Shown piece by piece: positions 17,206-28,048 of a stretch of 64,000 nucleotides of DNA (positions are counted from its first letter, which is position 1; every line of letters starts with the position of its first letter). A program made the position numbers and the translations under genes. A model generated the notes under the pieces. That model had not been told where the DNA came from, did no database searches, and saw nothing but the letters and a program-made list of their open reading frames with translations. Source of the DNA: Pararoseomonas sp. SCSIO 73927 (lineage in GTDB: Bacteria > Pseudomonadota > Alphaproteobacteria > Acetobacterales > Acetobacteraceae); contig NZ_CP146232.1 of NCBI RefSeq assembly GCF_037040815.1, forward strand, positions 2,164,501 through 2,228,500, in the 5' to 3' direction.

Positions 17206-19380
17206 GTGAGAGACGAAGCCCTCAGCTTCCTGGCCGGCGGTGGCGCCATGGCGGAGGCCATCGCGCGCCACGACTGGTCACGCACCCCGCTCGGCCCCAT
17301 CGAGGCCTGGCCCGAGGCGCTCAGGACCAGCGTGGCCCTCATGCTCGGCACCCGCTTCCCGCAGGCGGTGGTCTGGGGTTCCGATCTCGTCACCCTCTAC
17401 AACGATGCCTTCGTGCCGATCCTCGGGAACAAGCCGGCGCCCCTCGGCCGCTCCTTCCGGGAGATCTGGAGTGAGGCCTGGGGCGAGATCGGCCCGATCG
17501 CCGAGGCGGCCTATGCCGGCCGGGCGACCTACATCGAGGATTTTCCCCTCCTCGTGGAGCGGGGCAGCCGGCCGGAGCGGGCCTACTTCACCTTCTGCTA
17601 CAGCCCCATCCGCGACGGCGCGGGCCGGATCCTCGGCATGCTGGACACGGTGACGGAGAACACCGCGAAGGTCCTGGCGAACCGGCGCCTGGGCTTCCTC
17701 GACGTGCTCGGCCGCACCATCGCCGGGGAGCGCGAGGCGGATGCGGTGATGGCCGCCACCACGCGCCTCGTCGCCGCGCATCTCGGCCTGTCCAACTGCG
17801 CCTATGCCGACATGGACCCGGACGAGGACGGCTTCACCATCCGCGGCGACTGGGCGGCGGAGGGATCGCCCAGCATCGTCGGCCACTACAGCCTGGCGGA
17901 TTTCGGGGAGCTGGCCGTCCGCAGGCTCTCGGCCGGGGAGCCGCTGATCGTCAACGACAACCTGGCCGAGCTGGCGCCGCACGAGGCGGCGACCTTCCAG
18001 GCCATCGGCATCGCCGCCACGATCTGCATGCCCCTGATCCGGCAGGGGCGGCTGACCGCGCTGATGGCGATCCACGACCGCGTCCCCCGCCGCTGGACCG
18101 AGGACGAGCTGGCCCTGCTGCGCGACGTGACCGAGCGCTCCTGGGCCTATATCGAGCGCGTGCGCGCCGAGGCGGGGCTGCGCCGGGCCGCCCTGGCCCT
18201 GGAGGAGCTGAACGTCACCCTGGAGGCGCGCGTGGCGGAGCGCACGCGCCAGCTGCAGGAGGCCGAGGCGGCGCTGCGCCAGAGCCAGAAGATGGAGGCG
18301 ATCGGCCAGCTCACGGGCGGCATCGCCCACGATTTCAACAACCTGCTCGGCGCCGTGGTGGGCAGCTTCGACCTGATCCGCCGCCGCCCCGGGGAGACCG
18401 ACCGGGTGCTGCGCTACGCCGAGGCGGGGCTGCAGGCCGCGGAGCGCGGTACGAAGCTGACGGGGCAGCTCCTCGCCTTCTCCCGCGCGCAGAAGATCGA
18501 GCTGCGGCCGCTCGCCCTGTCCGGGCTGGTGGAGGGGATGACGGAGCTGCTCCGGCGCACCCTCGGCCCGATGATCCGCCTGCGGCTGGACCTGGGCTGC
18601 GGGGGCGTCGGCGTGCTCTCCGACGCCACGCAGCTGGAGATGGCCGTGCTGAACCTGGCCATCAACGCTCGGGACGCCATGCCGGAGGGCGGGGAGCTGG
18701 TGATCGCCACCTCCGTCGCGCCCGTCCCGGCCGACACCCTCCTCCGCCCCGGCAACTACGCCGTGCTCTCCGTGACGGATACGGGGGAGGGGATGGCGCC
18801 CGAGGTCCTCGCGCGCGCCTTCGACCCCTTCTTCACCACCAAGGGCGTGGGCAAGGGCACGGGGCTGGGCCTGAGCCAGGTCTACGGCATCGCGCACCAG
18901 GCGGGCGGCACGGTGCGGATCGAGAGCCGGCCCGGCGCGGGCACCACCGTGCGCCTGTTCCTGCCGGTCGCCGAACTCGGACCCGGCCCCGACCCGGCGC
19001 CCCCCGAGGCCGAGCCCCGGCCCGGTGAGGCGACGATCCTGCTCGTGGACGACGACCCCGACCTCCGCGGCGTGCTCACCGCCGCGCTGGGGGCCCTGGG
19101 CTACACCGTGCTGGCGGCGGCGGACGGCGCGGCCGGGCTGGCGGCGCTGGAGGCCGGCTGCCCGGACCTGATGATCCTCGACTACGCCATGCCCGGACTG
19201 ACGGGCGCCGAGGTGGCGCGCCTGGCCTGGGCGCGGCGGCCCGGCCTGCCGATCATCTTCTCCAGCGGCTACGCGGACACGGCCAGCATCGAGGCGGTGG
19301 CCGGGGAGGGGGCCGTTGTGCTGCGCAAGCCGTTCCGCATCGCCGATCTCAGGGCCGCCATCGCGGCGGCGCTGGGCTGA
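17206..19380 (+). CDS. Hybrid sensor histidine kinase (PAS-GAF-HisKA-HATPase-REC)
   Basis: 724 residues with no membrane helices, so a cytoplasmic sensor. Order: an N-terminal PAS-like domain beginning '[18 protein letters not shown]' and '[15 protein letters not shown]'; a GAF-like domain (about 170-320); a coiled coil '[19 protein letters not shown]'; HisKA with the phospho-acceptor in '[17 protein letters not shown]'; an HATPase with N box '[14 protein letters not shown]' and G boxes 'DTGEGMAP' and '[13 protein letters not shown]'; and a C-terminal receiver with '[12 protein letters not shown]', the phosphorylatable Asp in '[10 protein letters not shown]', and the KP motif. The GTG at 17206 keeps the full PAS start. 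It follows the efflux operon, but the hairpin and 105-bp gap argue for its own transcript. The signal is unknown. Confidence 0.92.
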   Translation: MRDEALSFLAGGGAMAEAIARHDWSRTPLGPIEAWPEALRTSVALMLGTRFPQAVVWGSDLVTLYNDAFVPILGNKPAPLGRSFREIWSEAWGEIGPIAEAAYAGRATYIEDFPLLVERGSRPERAYFTFCYSPIRDGAGRILGMLDTVTENTAKVLANRRLGFLDVLGRTIAGEREADAVMAATTRLVAAHLGLSNCAYADMDPDEDGFTIRGDWAAEGSPSIVGHYSLADFGELAVRRLSAGEPLIVNDNLAELAPHEAATFQAIGIAATICMPLIRQGRLTALMAIHDRVPRRWTEDELALLRDVTERSWAYIERVRAEAGLRRAALALEELNVTLEARVAERTRQLQEAEAALRQSQKMEAIGQLTGGIAHDFNNLLGAVVGSFDLIRRRPGETDRVLRYAEAGLQAAERGTKLTGQLLAFSRAQKIELRPLALSGLVEGMTELLRRTLGPMIRLRLDLGCGGVGVLSDATQLEMAVLNLAINARDAMPEGGELVIATSVAPVPADTLLRPGNYAVLSVTDTGEGMAPEVLARAFDPFFTTKGVGKGTGLGLSQVYGIAHQAGGTVRIESRPGAGTTVRLFLPVAELGPGPDPAPPEAEPRPGEATILLVDDDPDLRGVLTAALGALGYTVLAAADGAAGLAALEAGCPDLMILDYAMPGLTGAEVARLAWARRPGLPIIFSSGYADTASIEAVAGEGAVVLRKPFRIADLRAAIAAALG

Positions 19381-19390
19381 CCGCGGCGCG

Positions 19391-20305
19391 TCAGCCGCCG
19401 TCCCGCGCCGCGCCGTTGCGCCGCGGCGCCTCCGCCGGCCGGTCCTCTCGCCGGGCGGGGCCGCCATCGCTCCCGTCGTGCAGCATCACGATCCGCGTGG
19501 GGAAGGCCAGCTCCACCCCGGCCTCGCGCAGCGCCCTGCGGATCGCCGCGATGGCGCGCCCCTGCCCGGTCACCACCTTGTTCCGCACGCTCTCCGTCCA
19601 CCAGCGCACGCGCAGCGTCACGCCGGCCTCGTTGAACTCCCAGGCGCGGGCGTCGGGCGGCGGGTCCTTCGCAATGCCGTCCACGGCGGAGAGGGCGCGC
19701 ACGGCGGCCTTCGCCACCGCGTCGGGGTCGTCCGCGTAGCCGATGGTCACGTCGGCCTCGCTGCGGCGGGTGGGGAAGTGGGTCCGCACGATGATGCTGC
19801 GCGTGTAGAGGTTGCTGTTGGGGATCAGCACGCGCTGCCCGTCATAGGTCTTGATGATCGTGGCCCGCGCCTCGACGTGCTCCACCGTGCCCTCGTGCGC
19901 GCCGGAGACGATCTGGTCTCCCACGCGGAAGGGCTGGCTGTAGAGGATCATCACCCCGGAGAACCAGTTCTGCAGGATGTCGCGGAAAGCCAGCCCGACC
20001 GCGAGCGAGCCGAGGCCGAGGGTGGCCAGCAGGTCGGAGGGCTTCACCGAAGGGAAGACGATCGTCGCGAAGACGAGGACCCCGGCGAGGATCAGGGCCC
20101 ATCGCGCGAAGCCGCCCAGCAGCTCGCCCAGGTCGGCCCGGCGCCGGCGCGCGAAGGCGAAGAGCAGGGCCCGCCGCGCGGCCAGCCCGCCGATCCAGAA
20201 CCCCGCCAGCACGACCAGCCCGATCCCGATGTTCGGCAGGACCCAGAAGAAGCCCTCCACCATGCTTTGCAGCTTGCTCGTGGTGAGCTGCTCCGGCTGT
20301 TGCAT
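19391..20305 (-). CDS. Small-conductance mechanosensitive channel, MscS family
   Basis: 304 residues. Three N-terminal membrane helices (about 20-40, 65-85, 90-115) are followed by the MscS pore helix and beta domain: 'LATLGLGSLAVGLAFRDILQNWFSG' contains the Gly/Ala-packed pore-lining TM3. Then come 'QPFRVGDQIVSGAHEGTVEHV' and 'GQRVLIPNSNLYTRSIIV', diagnostic of MscS. The C-terminal tail of about 30 residues is charged and Arg/Pro-rich. The channel releases solutes on hypo-osmotic shock; related channels can be ion-specific. It is convergent with the kinase gene and independent of its neighbours. Confidence 0.93.
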   Translation of the reverse strand: MQQPEQLTTSKLQSMVEGFFWVLPNIGIGLVVLAGFWIGGLAARRALLFAFARRRRADLGELLGGFARWALILAGVLVFATIVFPSVKPSDLLATLGLGSLAVGLAFRDILQNWFSGVMILYSQPFRVGDQIVSGAHEGTVEHVEARATIIKTYDGQRVLIPNSNLYTRSIIVRTHFPTRRSEADVTIGYADDPDAVAKAAVRALSAVDGIAKDPPPDARAWEFNEAGVTLRVRWWTESVRNKVVTGQGRAIAAIRRALREAGVELAFPTRIVMLHDGSDGGPARREDRPAEAPRRNGAARDGG

Positions 20306-20376
20306 GATCCGTCCCGACCCTGGCGCAGCGGGTCAACGCGCCTTGGCCGGGCCGGTTCGGGCGGGCTGGCGCCGTC

Positions 20377-21654
20377 TCAGCCGGGTTCCGGCCCTCGGAA
20401 GGCGTCCAGCCTCCCCTTGGGCCCCTCCACCGGCGGGATCGCCACCGGCCCGCCCTCGCGCGCGGAGCGGTAGAGCGCCTCCATCAGCACGTGGTCCTGC
20501 AGCCCCTCCTCGCCGGGCGTGCGCGGCTCTCGGCCCTCCAGGATGCACCTGGCGAAGTGGTCAATCTCCAGCGCGAACTGGTTCTTCGCGCCGATCCGCA
20601 GCTCCTCCACCGCCTCGTTCTCGTCCTTCCGCTGCGCGACCCGCAGGCGCTGGCCGCGATAGGCGAAGGCGTTCTCCAGGTCGATCCAGCCCTTTTCGAG
20701 GCGAACCCGCAGGTCCTTGCTCTCATGCGCCCCGTAGCTGGTGGCGCAGTTGGCGATCGCGCCGGAGGGGAAGCGCAGCATGAACACCGTCGTCTCGTCG
20801 ATGTCGGCGTAGCGCGCGTCGCCGGCCGGGTTCACGATCCGCGCGAAGACCTCCACCGGCTCTTCGCCCAGCACCGCCCGCACGCCGTTCAGGCAGTAGA
20901 GGCCGATATCCGGCAGCGCGCCGCCCCCCGCCAGCGGCGCCTTCAGCCGCCACTGGTCCGCCGGCCCCTGCACCTGGGTGTTCGTCGCCTCCAGCACGCG
21001 CGGCCGCCCCAGGTCGCCGGAGCGGACCAGGCGCACCACCTCGCGGTTGAAGGGCTCGTACTGGCAGCGATAGGCGATCATCAGCCGCACGCCCGCCGCG
21101 CGGCACGCCTCCACCATCTCCCGCGCCTCGGCGGAGGTGTTGGCCATCGGCTTCTCGCAGAGCACGTGCTTGCCCGCCTTCGCCACCGCCAGCACGTTGT
21201 CGCGGTGCATCCCGTTCGGCGTGACGACGTAGACCGCCTGCACCTCCGGGTTTTCCGCCAGGCGGTGCACCTCGTCGTAGCCGTACACGCCCTCCGGCGC
21301 GATTCCGTACTGCGCGGCCACCGCCCGCGCCTTCTCCGGGCTGCCGGAGATCAGGGCGACCGCCTTCGCCGCCTTGCACGCGGCGAAGGCGGGCAGGATC
21401 TCCTCCAGCGTCAGCCGCCCAAGCCCCATGATCGCGAAGCCCACGCGCTCCCCGGGCGGCATCGGCGCGGGTGGCGGCGGCGCCGGCTTGTCCGCCTCTC
21501 CCTTCCAGTTCTCGAATTCCACCGCCCCGTCCCGCACGTGGCCGCGGTCGATGGAGGAGGGCGGGGGCAGCGCGCCGGGCGCCACCGCGGGAAGGGCAGG
21601 GCCCTCCGGCGTGCCGGGGCCGGTGGGGCGGATCGGGTGCTCGGTGTCGCTCAA
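20377..21654 (-). CDS. Gfo/Idh/MocA-family NAD(P)-dependent oxidoreductase
   Basis: 425 residues from a TTG start that overlaps the stop of the DUF1275 gene (TTGA junction), so translation is coupled. The first roughly 70 residues are Pro-rich and look unstructured, which is unusual for the family. The Rossmann domain then begins with 'VGFAIMGLGRLTLEEILPAF'; the catalytic-type EKP motif is in 'VLCEKPMANTSAEAREM', and the second domain has 'LAGGGALPDIGLYCLNGVRA'. The whole resembles the glucose-fructose oxidoreductase branch, acting on a sugar or cyclitol, but no substrate can be assigned. It lacks a Tat signal, so it is cytoplasmic. Confidence 0.88.
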   Translation of the reverse strand: MSDTEHPIRPTGPGTPEGPALPAVAPGALPPPSSIDRGHVRDGAVEFENWKGEADKPAPPPPAPMPPGERVGFAIMGLGRLTLEEILPAFAACKAAKAVALISGSPEKARAVAAQYGIAPEGVYGYDEVHRLAENPEVQAVYVVTPNGMHRDNVLAVAKAGKHVLCEKPMANTSAEAREMVEACRAAGVRLMIAYRCQYEPFNREVVRLVRSGDLGRPRVLEATNTQVQGPADQWRLKAPLAGGGALPDIGLYCLNGVRAVLGEEPVEVFARIVNPAGDARYADIDETTVFMLRFPSGAIANCATSYGAHESKDLRVRLEKGWIDLENAFAYRGQRLRVAQRKDENEAVEELRIGAKNQFALEIDHFARCILEGREPRTPGEEGLQDHVLMEALYRSAREGGPVAIPPVEGPKGRLDAFRGPEPG

Positions 21655-22328
21655 GCCGGTTGCTCCTTCGTGGTCGGGTGGGGGCGCAGCGCCAGGACGG
21701 CGCCCGCCAGCAGGGTGGCGGCGGCCGGAAGGGCCAGGGAGTAGGGGCCCGCAAGGCCGTGCGTCAGCGCGGAAGCCGCCGCGCCGGCGACCAGCGACGC
21801 CCAGCGCAGGGCGTCCCGCCCCGCCCTCGCCATCTCCCCGGCCGCCAGGGACCGGGCCGTGCGGACGAGCGCGCCGGTGATGAAGGTCACGCCGGGATCG
21901 CCGGCCAGGACCTGGTTCACCGCCCCCATGCCGGCGGAGACCGCCAGCAGCAGCCCGAGCGGCCAGCGCCCCTCCGGCGTGCCGAGCCCGAGCGCCATCC
22001 CCAGCAGCAGCATCGCCCCGGTCAGCAGCAGGGCAGGGGCCGGGCGCCCCGCCATCCGAACGAGCCGCGCGGCCAGGGTGGAACTTGCCAGGAAAGCCAG
22101 GATCACGGCGGCCAGCGGCCAAGCCTTCATCCAGGCCCCGTCCGCCAGGGACTCCGCCATCTTCGCCGAGTTCCCGGTCATGTAGACCGGCAGGATCTCG
22201 CTCCCGCGTAGCACGACGAGCGCGTCCACCCACCCGGCCAGGGCCGTCAGGGCACATGCCGCCGGCAGGGAGGAGGCGTTCCCGCCTGCCCCCGATCGTG
22301 TCGCCCCTGCCGAATCATCCGCTGTCAC
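21651..22328 (-). CDS. DUF1275 (YoaK-like) membrane protein
   Basis: 225 residues with six or so hydrophobic segments. The family signature is visible: 'LAGWVDALVVLRG' and 'PVYMTGNSAKMAESL' (helix 1 and the conserved TGN), and 'GDPGVTFITGALVRTARSL' in the middle repeat. DUF1275 proteins are integral inner-membrane proteins of unknown function with distant transporter-like character. Translation starts at a GTG. The gene is coupled to the downstream oxidoreductase, an arrangement that may point to transport plus oxidation of one substrate, though that is only an inference. Confidence 0.85.
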   Translation of the reverse strand: MTADDSAGATRSGAGGNASSLPAACALTALAGWVDALVVLRGSEILPVYMTGNSAKMAESLADGAWMKAWPLAAVILAFLASSTLAARLVRMAGRPAPALLLTGAMLLLGMALGLGTPEGRWPLGLLLAVSAGMGAVNQVLAGDPGVTFITGALVRTARSLAAGEMARAGRDALRWASLVAGAAASALTHGLAGPYSLALPAAATLLAGAVLALRPHPTTKEQPA

Positions 22329-22442
22329 GCCGGGTTCCTCGTCCGTCCCGCCTCACAACGGCACTCCGGGCCCGGGGATGACTGGGGGAATTGCAACGCT
22401 GTATTTCCAGCTCCGGCGAGTGCCCTCGGCGCTGTCTCTCGA

Positions 22443-22679
22443 ACCAGGGGGCGCCGCCCCCTGGACCCCCGCCAAGGGCCTAAGGCCCTTGGATCCCCAT
22501 CGGGCTGCCGCCGTGCCGTCCTGAGACGGGGTCTCTGCGTGAGAGGCTTCTTCCTGCCCTTGCAGTCGCCTCGGGTCGTCGACCCAAGGCGCACCGCCGG
22601 CCGAGAAAGAACAACTATTAGAAGAAGATGATGGAGAGGGGTCCGGGGAGAGGAAGAATTCCTTCTTCCTCTCCCCGGG
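22443..22679. repeat. Structured intergenic repeat, copy C
   Basis: Stem 1 at 22444-22464 (perfect ccagggggc/gccccctgg); stem 2 at 22472-22492 (ccaagggcct/aggcccttgg); gagac/gtctc near 22523-22535; stem 4 at 22568-22590 (one C-A mismatch); conserved agaagaagatgatgg; stem 5 at 22643-22678 with perfect 16-bp arms (ccggggagaggaagaa) and loop ttcc. This is the only copy between two genes pointing the same way: it follows the histidine kinase stop (22715) and precedes the DUF1275 start. The remaining 22329-22442 shows no gene. Confidence 0.85.
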
Positions 22680-22714
22680 ACCGACCGGAAGCACAGAACT
22701 CGAGCGAGGGACGC

Positions 22715-24400
22715 TCAGGCCACTGGCAGCCGCACCACGAAGCGCGCCCCGGCGACGGACCCGTCGGGGTTGCGCCGGTTCTCGGCCGAGATGCGGCCGC
22801 CCAGCCCTTCCACGATCTGGCGGGAGATGGAGAGGCCGAGGCCGGAGTGCTGGCCGAAGCGCTCGCCGCTCGGGCGCTCCGTGTAGAAGCGGTCGAAGAT
22901 GCCCTCGAGCTTGGCCTCGGGGATGCCGGGACCTTCGTCCTCGATCGCGATCTCCGCCATGGCGCCCGTGGTCCTGGCCCGCACCCGCACGGCGCCGTTG
23001 GGCGGGGAGAAGGAGAGGGCGTTGCCCAGCAGGTTGCGGAACACCTGAACCAGCCGCCCCTCCACGCCACGCACCACCAGGTGGGCGGGGGAGTCGATCT
23101 CCATGGCCGGGTCGCCCTCGCCCCGCGTGGCGCCGTGCAGCTCCACCAGGGTGGAGAGGATGGGGCCGACATCCACCGGCTCGGCCACGGAGCGGGAGAG
23201 CTCGGCGTCCACGCGGGAACTGTCGGAGATGTCGCCGATGAGGCGGTCCATCCGCACCGCGTCCTCGGCGATGATGGCGAGAAGCCGCTTCTGCTGGTCC
23301 GGGTTCTCCACCCGGCGCAGGGTCTCAATGGCGGAGCGGACGGAGGTGAGGGGGTTCCGCAGCTCGTGCGCCACGTCGGCCGCGAAGCGCTCGTTGGCGT
23401 CCACCCGCGCCCAGAGGGCGTTGGCGCCGGATTGCAGCGCGCGGGCGAGGGTGCCGATCTCGTCCTGCCGGCCCATCAGCGGCGCCGGAACCGACCCGCC
23501 CCGCCCCTTGCCCTGGCGCATGGAGGCGGCCGAGGCCGCCAGTTCCAGCATCGGTGAGGCGAGGGTGCGGGCGAGATAGACGGAGAGCGCGACGGTCAGC
23601 GCCAGCGCCATGGCGAATAGGGCGAGGACGGAGCCGCGGATCTCCATCACGCGCTCGTCCACCTCCCGCGCCTCGCGGGTCAGCAGCACGATGCCCACGG
23701 GCTGGTTGGCCCGCCGGGCGGGCTCGGCCACCGAGACGAGAAGGCGGCCATCCCCGGTGCGGCGGACGTAGGGGTTCACGCCGCCTTCCAGCGCCAGGCG
23801 CAGCTCCTCCCGCCGGTCCGGGCCGAGATCGGGTTGCCAGTCGAAGGAGGCGGCGCCCGCGCTCTCATCGACCACCACGGCCGGGCCGCGCACGCGGGGG
23901 CGGGGGAACCAGTCCAGCACCCGCTCGTAGAGGCGGCCGATGAAGCCGGCCACCGGTCCCGGCTGCTCCGGCGGGGGCAGGGGCTCGGTCACGATCGCGC
24001 CGCCCGGCCCCTCCCGCACGCGGCTGTCGGCCACCAGCAGGCCGTTGTTGTCGAAGAGCTTCGCCTGGGTGCCCGGGCTCGGCTCCGTCAGGCGGCGCAG
24101 CAGGGGGCGGGCGGTGTCGGGCACCAGGGTCGCGCGGTCGTCCTGGATCCGCACCCCGGCCTCGGCGATGCCGTTGGCGTAGATGCGGGCCTGGGTCCGC
24201 AGCCCCTGCACCTCGGCGGCCAGGAGGCCGTCCTGATACTGGTCCAGGTAGAGGAGGGTGGCCGCCAGCAGGAAGGGCGGCAGCATGTTCACCAGCAGGA
24301 TGCGCCGGAGCAGCGGCGAGACGCGCCGGTTCCGGCCGCGCCGCTCCAGCGGAACGGCGGGGGGAATTTCGGTCAGGATCGGGCCGCTGGCGTCCGGCAT
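22715..24400 (-). CDS. chvG: Membrane sensor histidine kinase, ChvG/ExoS-like
   Basis: 561 residues. There is one N-terminal membrane helix ('RRILLVNMLPPFLLAATLLYL', about 28-48), a periplasmic sensing region of about 200 residues, a second membrane helix ('VLALFAMALALTVALSVYLA'), HAMP, HisKA with the phospho-His in 'ADVAHELRNPLTSVRSAIET', and HATPase boxes 'RNLLGNALSFSPPNGAV', 'DEGPGIPE' and 'SGLGLSISRQIVEGLGG'. Length, topology and the neighbouring ChvI-like regulator and pckA match the alphaproteobacterial ChvG/ChvI system, which governs envelope and acid-stress responses and represses or activates many surface genes. Unlike the usual chvI-chvG-hprK order, no hprK follows here. Repeat C lies past the stop. 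Confidence 0.85.
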   Translation of the reverse strand: MPDASGPILTEIPPAVPLERRGRNRRVSPLLRRILLVNMLPPFLLAATLLYLDQYQDGLLAAEVQGLRTQARIYANGIAEAGVRIQDDRATLVPDTARPLLRRLTEPSPGTQAKLFDNNGLLVADSRVREGPGGAIVTEPLPPPEQPGPVAGFIGRLYERVLDWFPRPRVRGPAVVVDESAGAASFDWQPDLGPDRREELRLALEGGVNPYVRRTGDGRLLVSVAEPARRANQPVGIVLLTREAREVDERVMEIRGSVLALFAMALALTVALSVYLARTLASPMLELAASAASMRQGKGRGGSVPAPLMGRQDEIGTLARALQSGANALWARVDANERFAADVAHELRNPLTSVRSAIETLRRVENPDQQKRLLAIIAEDAVRMDRLIGDISDSSRVDAELSRSVAEPVDVGPILSTLVELHGATRGEGDPAMEIDSPAHLVVRGVEGRLVQVFRNLLGNALSFSPPNGAVRVRARTTGAMAEIAIEDEGPGIPEAKLEGIFDRFYTERPSGERFGQHSGLGLSISRQIVEGLGGRISAENRRNPDGSVAGARFVVRLPVA

Positions 24401-24477
24401 GGGGCGCAGCCTACAGCAGTTCCGCGGCCGAGGGTGAGGCCGGGGCGTGGCATTCCCGGGGCGGCGCGCACGAAAAA

Positions 24478-24502
24478 GGGCCGCCGGACGAACCGGCGGC
24501 CC
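24478..24502 (-). terminator. Strong intrinsic terminator after the small exported protein gene
   Basis: Perfect 10-bp arms gggccgccgg (24478-24487) and ccggcggccc (24493-24502) with a 5-nt loop. On the minus strand the hairpin is immediately followed by tttttcg, a textbook Rho-independent terminator. It lies between the small exported protein gene and the kinase gene and should separate their transcripts. Confidence 0.85.
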
Positions 24503-24534
24503 CCTTCAGCCGCCCCAAGGGGCGAAGCGGCGGC

Positions 24535-24750
24535 TCAGTTCTGCTGGCCGGCGCCGCCCGTCGCGCCGGTGCGCTCCAGGAAGCTCTGCCCGGCGCCGGC
24601 GAGCGGGGTGCGGCTGTTGGGCGCCGAGACCCAGGCGCCGGAGGCGGTGGCGCCCTCGGGCACGCGGTCCTGGTCGGCGAAGGCGGGGGCGGAGGCCAGC
24701 GCGCCGCCGATCAGGGCGGCGGCGAGGGCGAGGTTGCGAAGGTTGAACAT
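24535..24750 (-). CDS. Small exported protein of unknown function
   Basis: 71 residues with a classic Sec signal peptide: 'MFNLRNLALAAALIGGALA' followed by a probable cleavage site after APAFA (about residue 25). The mature peptide is only about 46 residues, Ala/Gly/Ser-rich, without cysteine, ending near 'FLERTGATGGAGQQN'. No family is recognised. It sits alone between the response regulator and kinase genes, with its own strong terminator downstream and 126 bp upstream, so it is probably an independent transcript. Its position makes it a candidate target or accessory of the two-component pair. Confidence 0.7.
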   Translation of the reverse strand: MFNLRNLALAAALIGGALASAPAFADQDRVPEGATASGAWVSAPNSRTPLAGAGQSFLERTGATGGAGQQN

Positions 24751-24876
24751 GAAATCATGCCTTGAGTGTTAGGCGGCGGCACTATGTCGTCGTCTGTTGC
24801 GAGCGATATGCGCTCGCCCCCCGTCGCCTTCCACTCGAGCGAGCGGATACCAGCCATCCACCCAGCGGATGGATCC

Positions 24877-25578
24877 TCACGCTTCCTTGTAGCGGTACCC
24901 GATTCCGTAGAGCGTCTCGATCTGCCCGAAGCTGTCGTCCACGGCCCGGAACTTCTTGCGCACGCGCTTCACGTGGCTGTCGATGGTGCGGTCATCCACG
25001 TAGATGTTCTCGCCATAGGCGGCGTCGATGAGCTGGTCGCGGTTCTTCACCATGCCCGGGCGCACGGCCAGCGCCTTCACGAGCAGGAACTCCGTCACTG
25101 TCAGCTGCACCGGCTTCGCCTTCCAGGTGCAGGTGTGCTTCGTCTCATCGAGCACGAGGTCGCCGCGGGCGATCACGCCGCCCTGGGGGGTGCCGCTGCC
25201 CTCCGCCCGGCTCGCCTCGTTCCGGCGCAGCAGGGTGCGGATGCGCTCCAGCAGCAGGCGCTGGGAAAAGGGCTTGGTGATGTAGTCGTCCGCCCCCAGC
25301 CTCAGGCCCATCAGCTCGTCCAGCTCGTCGTCTTTGCTGGTGAGGAAGATCACGGGCATCCCGCTGCGCTGGCGCAGGCGCTGCAGAAGCTCCATCCCGT
25401 CCATGCGGGGCATCTTGATGTCCAGCACCGCGAGGTCCACGGGGCGGGCCATCAGCCCCTGCAGCGCGCTCTCGCCATCCGTGTAGGTGCGGACGGTGAA
25501 GCCCTCCTGCTCCAGCGTCATGGAGACGGAGGTGAGGATGTTGCGGTCGTCATCGACGAGGGCGATGGTATGGGGCAT
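24877..25578 (-). CDS. chvI: OmpR-type response regulator, ChvI-like
   Basis: 233 residues. The receiver domain starts '[20 protein letters not shown]', the phosphorylatable Asp is Asp53 in '[16 protein letters not shown]', and the conserved Thr/Ser and Lys are in '[11 protein letters not shown]'. The C-terminal winged helix shows '[15 protein letters not shown]', '[20 protein letters not shown]' and '[11 protein letters not shown]', as in ChvI. ChvI proteins start with the same [19 protein letters not shown] signature, which supports the assignment. The cognate kinase is probably the ChvG-like protein encoded downstream, although a small gene and a terminator lie between. Confidence 0.92.
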   Translation of the reverse strand: MPHTIALVDDDRNILTSVSMTLEQEGFTVRTYTDGESALQGLMARPVDLAVLDIKMPRMDGMELLQRLRQRSGMPVIFLTSKDDELDELMGLRLGADDYITKPFSQRLLLERIRTLLRRNEASRAEGSGTPQGGVIARGDLVLDETKHTCTWKAKPVQLTVTEFLLVKALAVRPGMVKNRDQLIDAAYGENIYVDDRTIDSHVKRVRKKFRAVDDSFGQIETLYGIGYRYKEA

Positions 25579-25658
25579 CGGGCGTCCCTGAAGGCCTGGT
25601 CGCGGCGGCGCGACAGGATGGCGGCCAAATATGGCGGCCAGATGGAGCGGAGGATGCC

Positions 25659-26198
25659 ATGGCAGAGGACAAACCGGGAGAGGCAGGCGGCCCCGCCGTT
25701 AATCGGGAGGCCGATCCGGCCCCCGACTTGGCCCCCGACTTGGCCTCCGACCCGGCTCTCCAGGCCCGCCGCCTGATGCGCGGCGCCGCCTCCGCCACCC
25801 TCGCCACGGTGGGGGAGGGCGGGCAGCCCTTCGCCTCCCTCGTCACCCCCGCCGTCGCGCCGGACGGGGCGGTGCTGCTCTTCCTCTCCGCCCTCTCGGA
25901 GCACACGCGCCAGCTCCGCCGCGACGGCCGCTGCGCGGTTCTCTTCCAGGGCGCGGCGGATGGCCCCAACCCCCAGACCACCCCGCGGGTGAGCGTGACG
26001 GGGGTGGCCGAGCCCGTGGACGACCCGGAGCTGAAGGCGGTCTGGCTGGCCCGCCACCCCTATGCCGAGCCCTACGCCGATTTCGCGGATTTCTCCCTCT
26101 GGCGGGTCGAGTCGGGTGGCGCGCTGCTGGTGCTCGGCTTCGGCCGGGCGCACCGGCTGCGCGCCGCGGCCCTGCGGCCTGAGGCGGGGGAGGCGTAA
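25659..26198 (+). CDS. HugZ-like / pyridoxamine 5'-phosphate oxidase-fold FMN-binding protein
   Basis: 179 residues. After a roughly 35-residue acidic leader containing a short repeat ([11 protein letters not shown]), the split-barrel flavin-binding fold begins: '[20 protein letters not shown]', '[20 protein letters not shown]', '[17 protein letters not shown]' and '[12 protein letters not shown]'. This is the N-terminal domain of HugZ-like proteins (heme utilisation); the C-terminal DUF2470 domain of full HugZ is absent, so heme degradation is not assured. A strong ribosome site (ggagcggagg) precedes the ATG. The gene is divergent from the response regulator and 166 bp upstream of pckA. Confidence 0.8.
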   Translation: MAEDKPGEAGGPAVNREADPAPDLAPDLASDPALQARRLMRGAASATLATVGEGGQPFASLVTPAVAPDGAVLLFLSALSEHTRQLRRDGRCAVLFQGAADGPNPQTTPRVSVTGVAEPVDDPELKAVWLARHPYAEPYADFADFSLWRVESGGALLVLGFGRAHRLRAAALRPEAGEA

Positions 26199-26233
26199 CG
26201 ACACGAATCCGGTGCCATGCTGCACTTGCTAAG

Positions 26234-26247
26234 TAACCGGACGGTTA
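26234..26247. promoter_or_regulatory. Palindrome TAACCGGACGGTTA upstream of pckA
   Basis: 6-bp perfect arms (taaccg/cggtta) with a 2-bp centre, about 120 bp before the pckA ATG in an AT-richer stretch than its surroundings. Further downstream, tacaat near 26288 could be a -10 element. Position and symmetry suggest an operator for a carbon-status regulator, which cannot be named. Confidence 0.35.
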
Positions 26248-26364
26248 TTTTGCCGGGCCCCTATCATCCAGCCTTAATTTTGACCCCCTGTCGAGGCTAC
26301 AATCCTCTGAGGGACGCGGATCAGCCCCTCCCCGGTCCGGTCCATCAGAGGCAAAGCGCTTAGC

Positions 26365-27969
<1,605 letters not shown>

Positions 27970-27974
27970 CGCGA

Positions 27975-28004
27975 ATGGGGGAGGGCTTCTCGGCCCTCCC
28001 CCAT
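27975..28004 (+). terminator. Intrinsic terminator of pckA
   Basis: Perfect 12-bp arms atgggggagggc (27975-27986) and gccctcccccat (27993-28004) with loop ttctcg, 6 bp after the pckA stop, followed by ctctttccc. The palindromic arms could also serve the opposite direction. Confidence 0.8.
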
Positions 28005-28048
28005 CTCTTTCCCTGGGTTGCGCGGCCCGGCGGGTCTATATTCCCGGC

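Noticed and set aside
11977..17271. A very long open frame (about 1760 codons) antisense to the RND efflux genes
   Set aside because: It is low-complexity Arg/Ala/Gly/His translation that mirrors the codon bias of the sense genes, which carry all family motifs. High-GC third positions create such antisense frames throughout the window.
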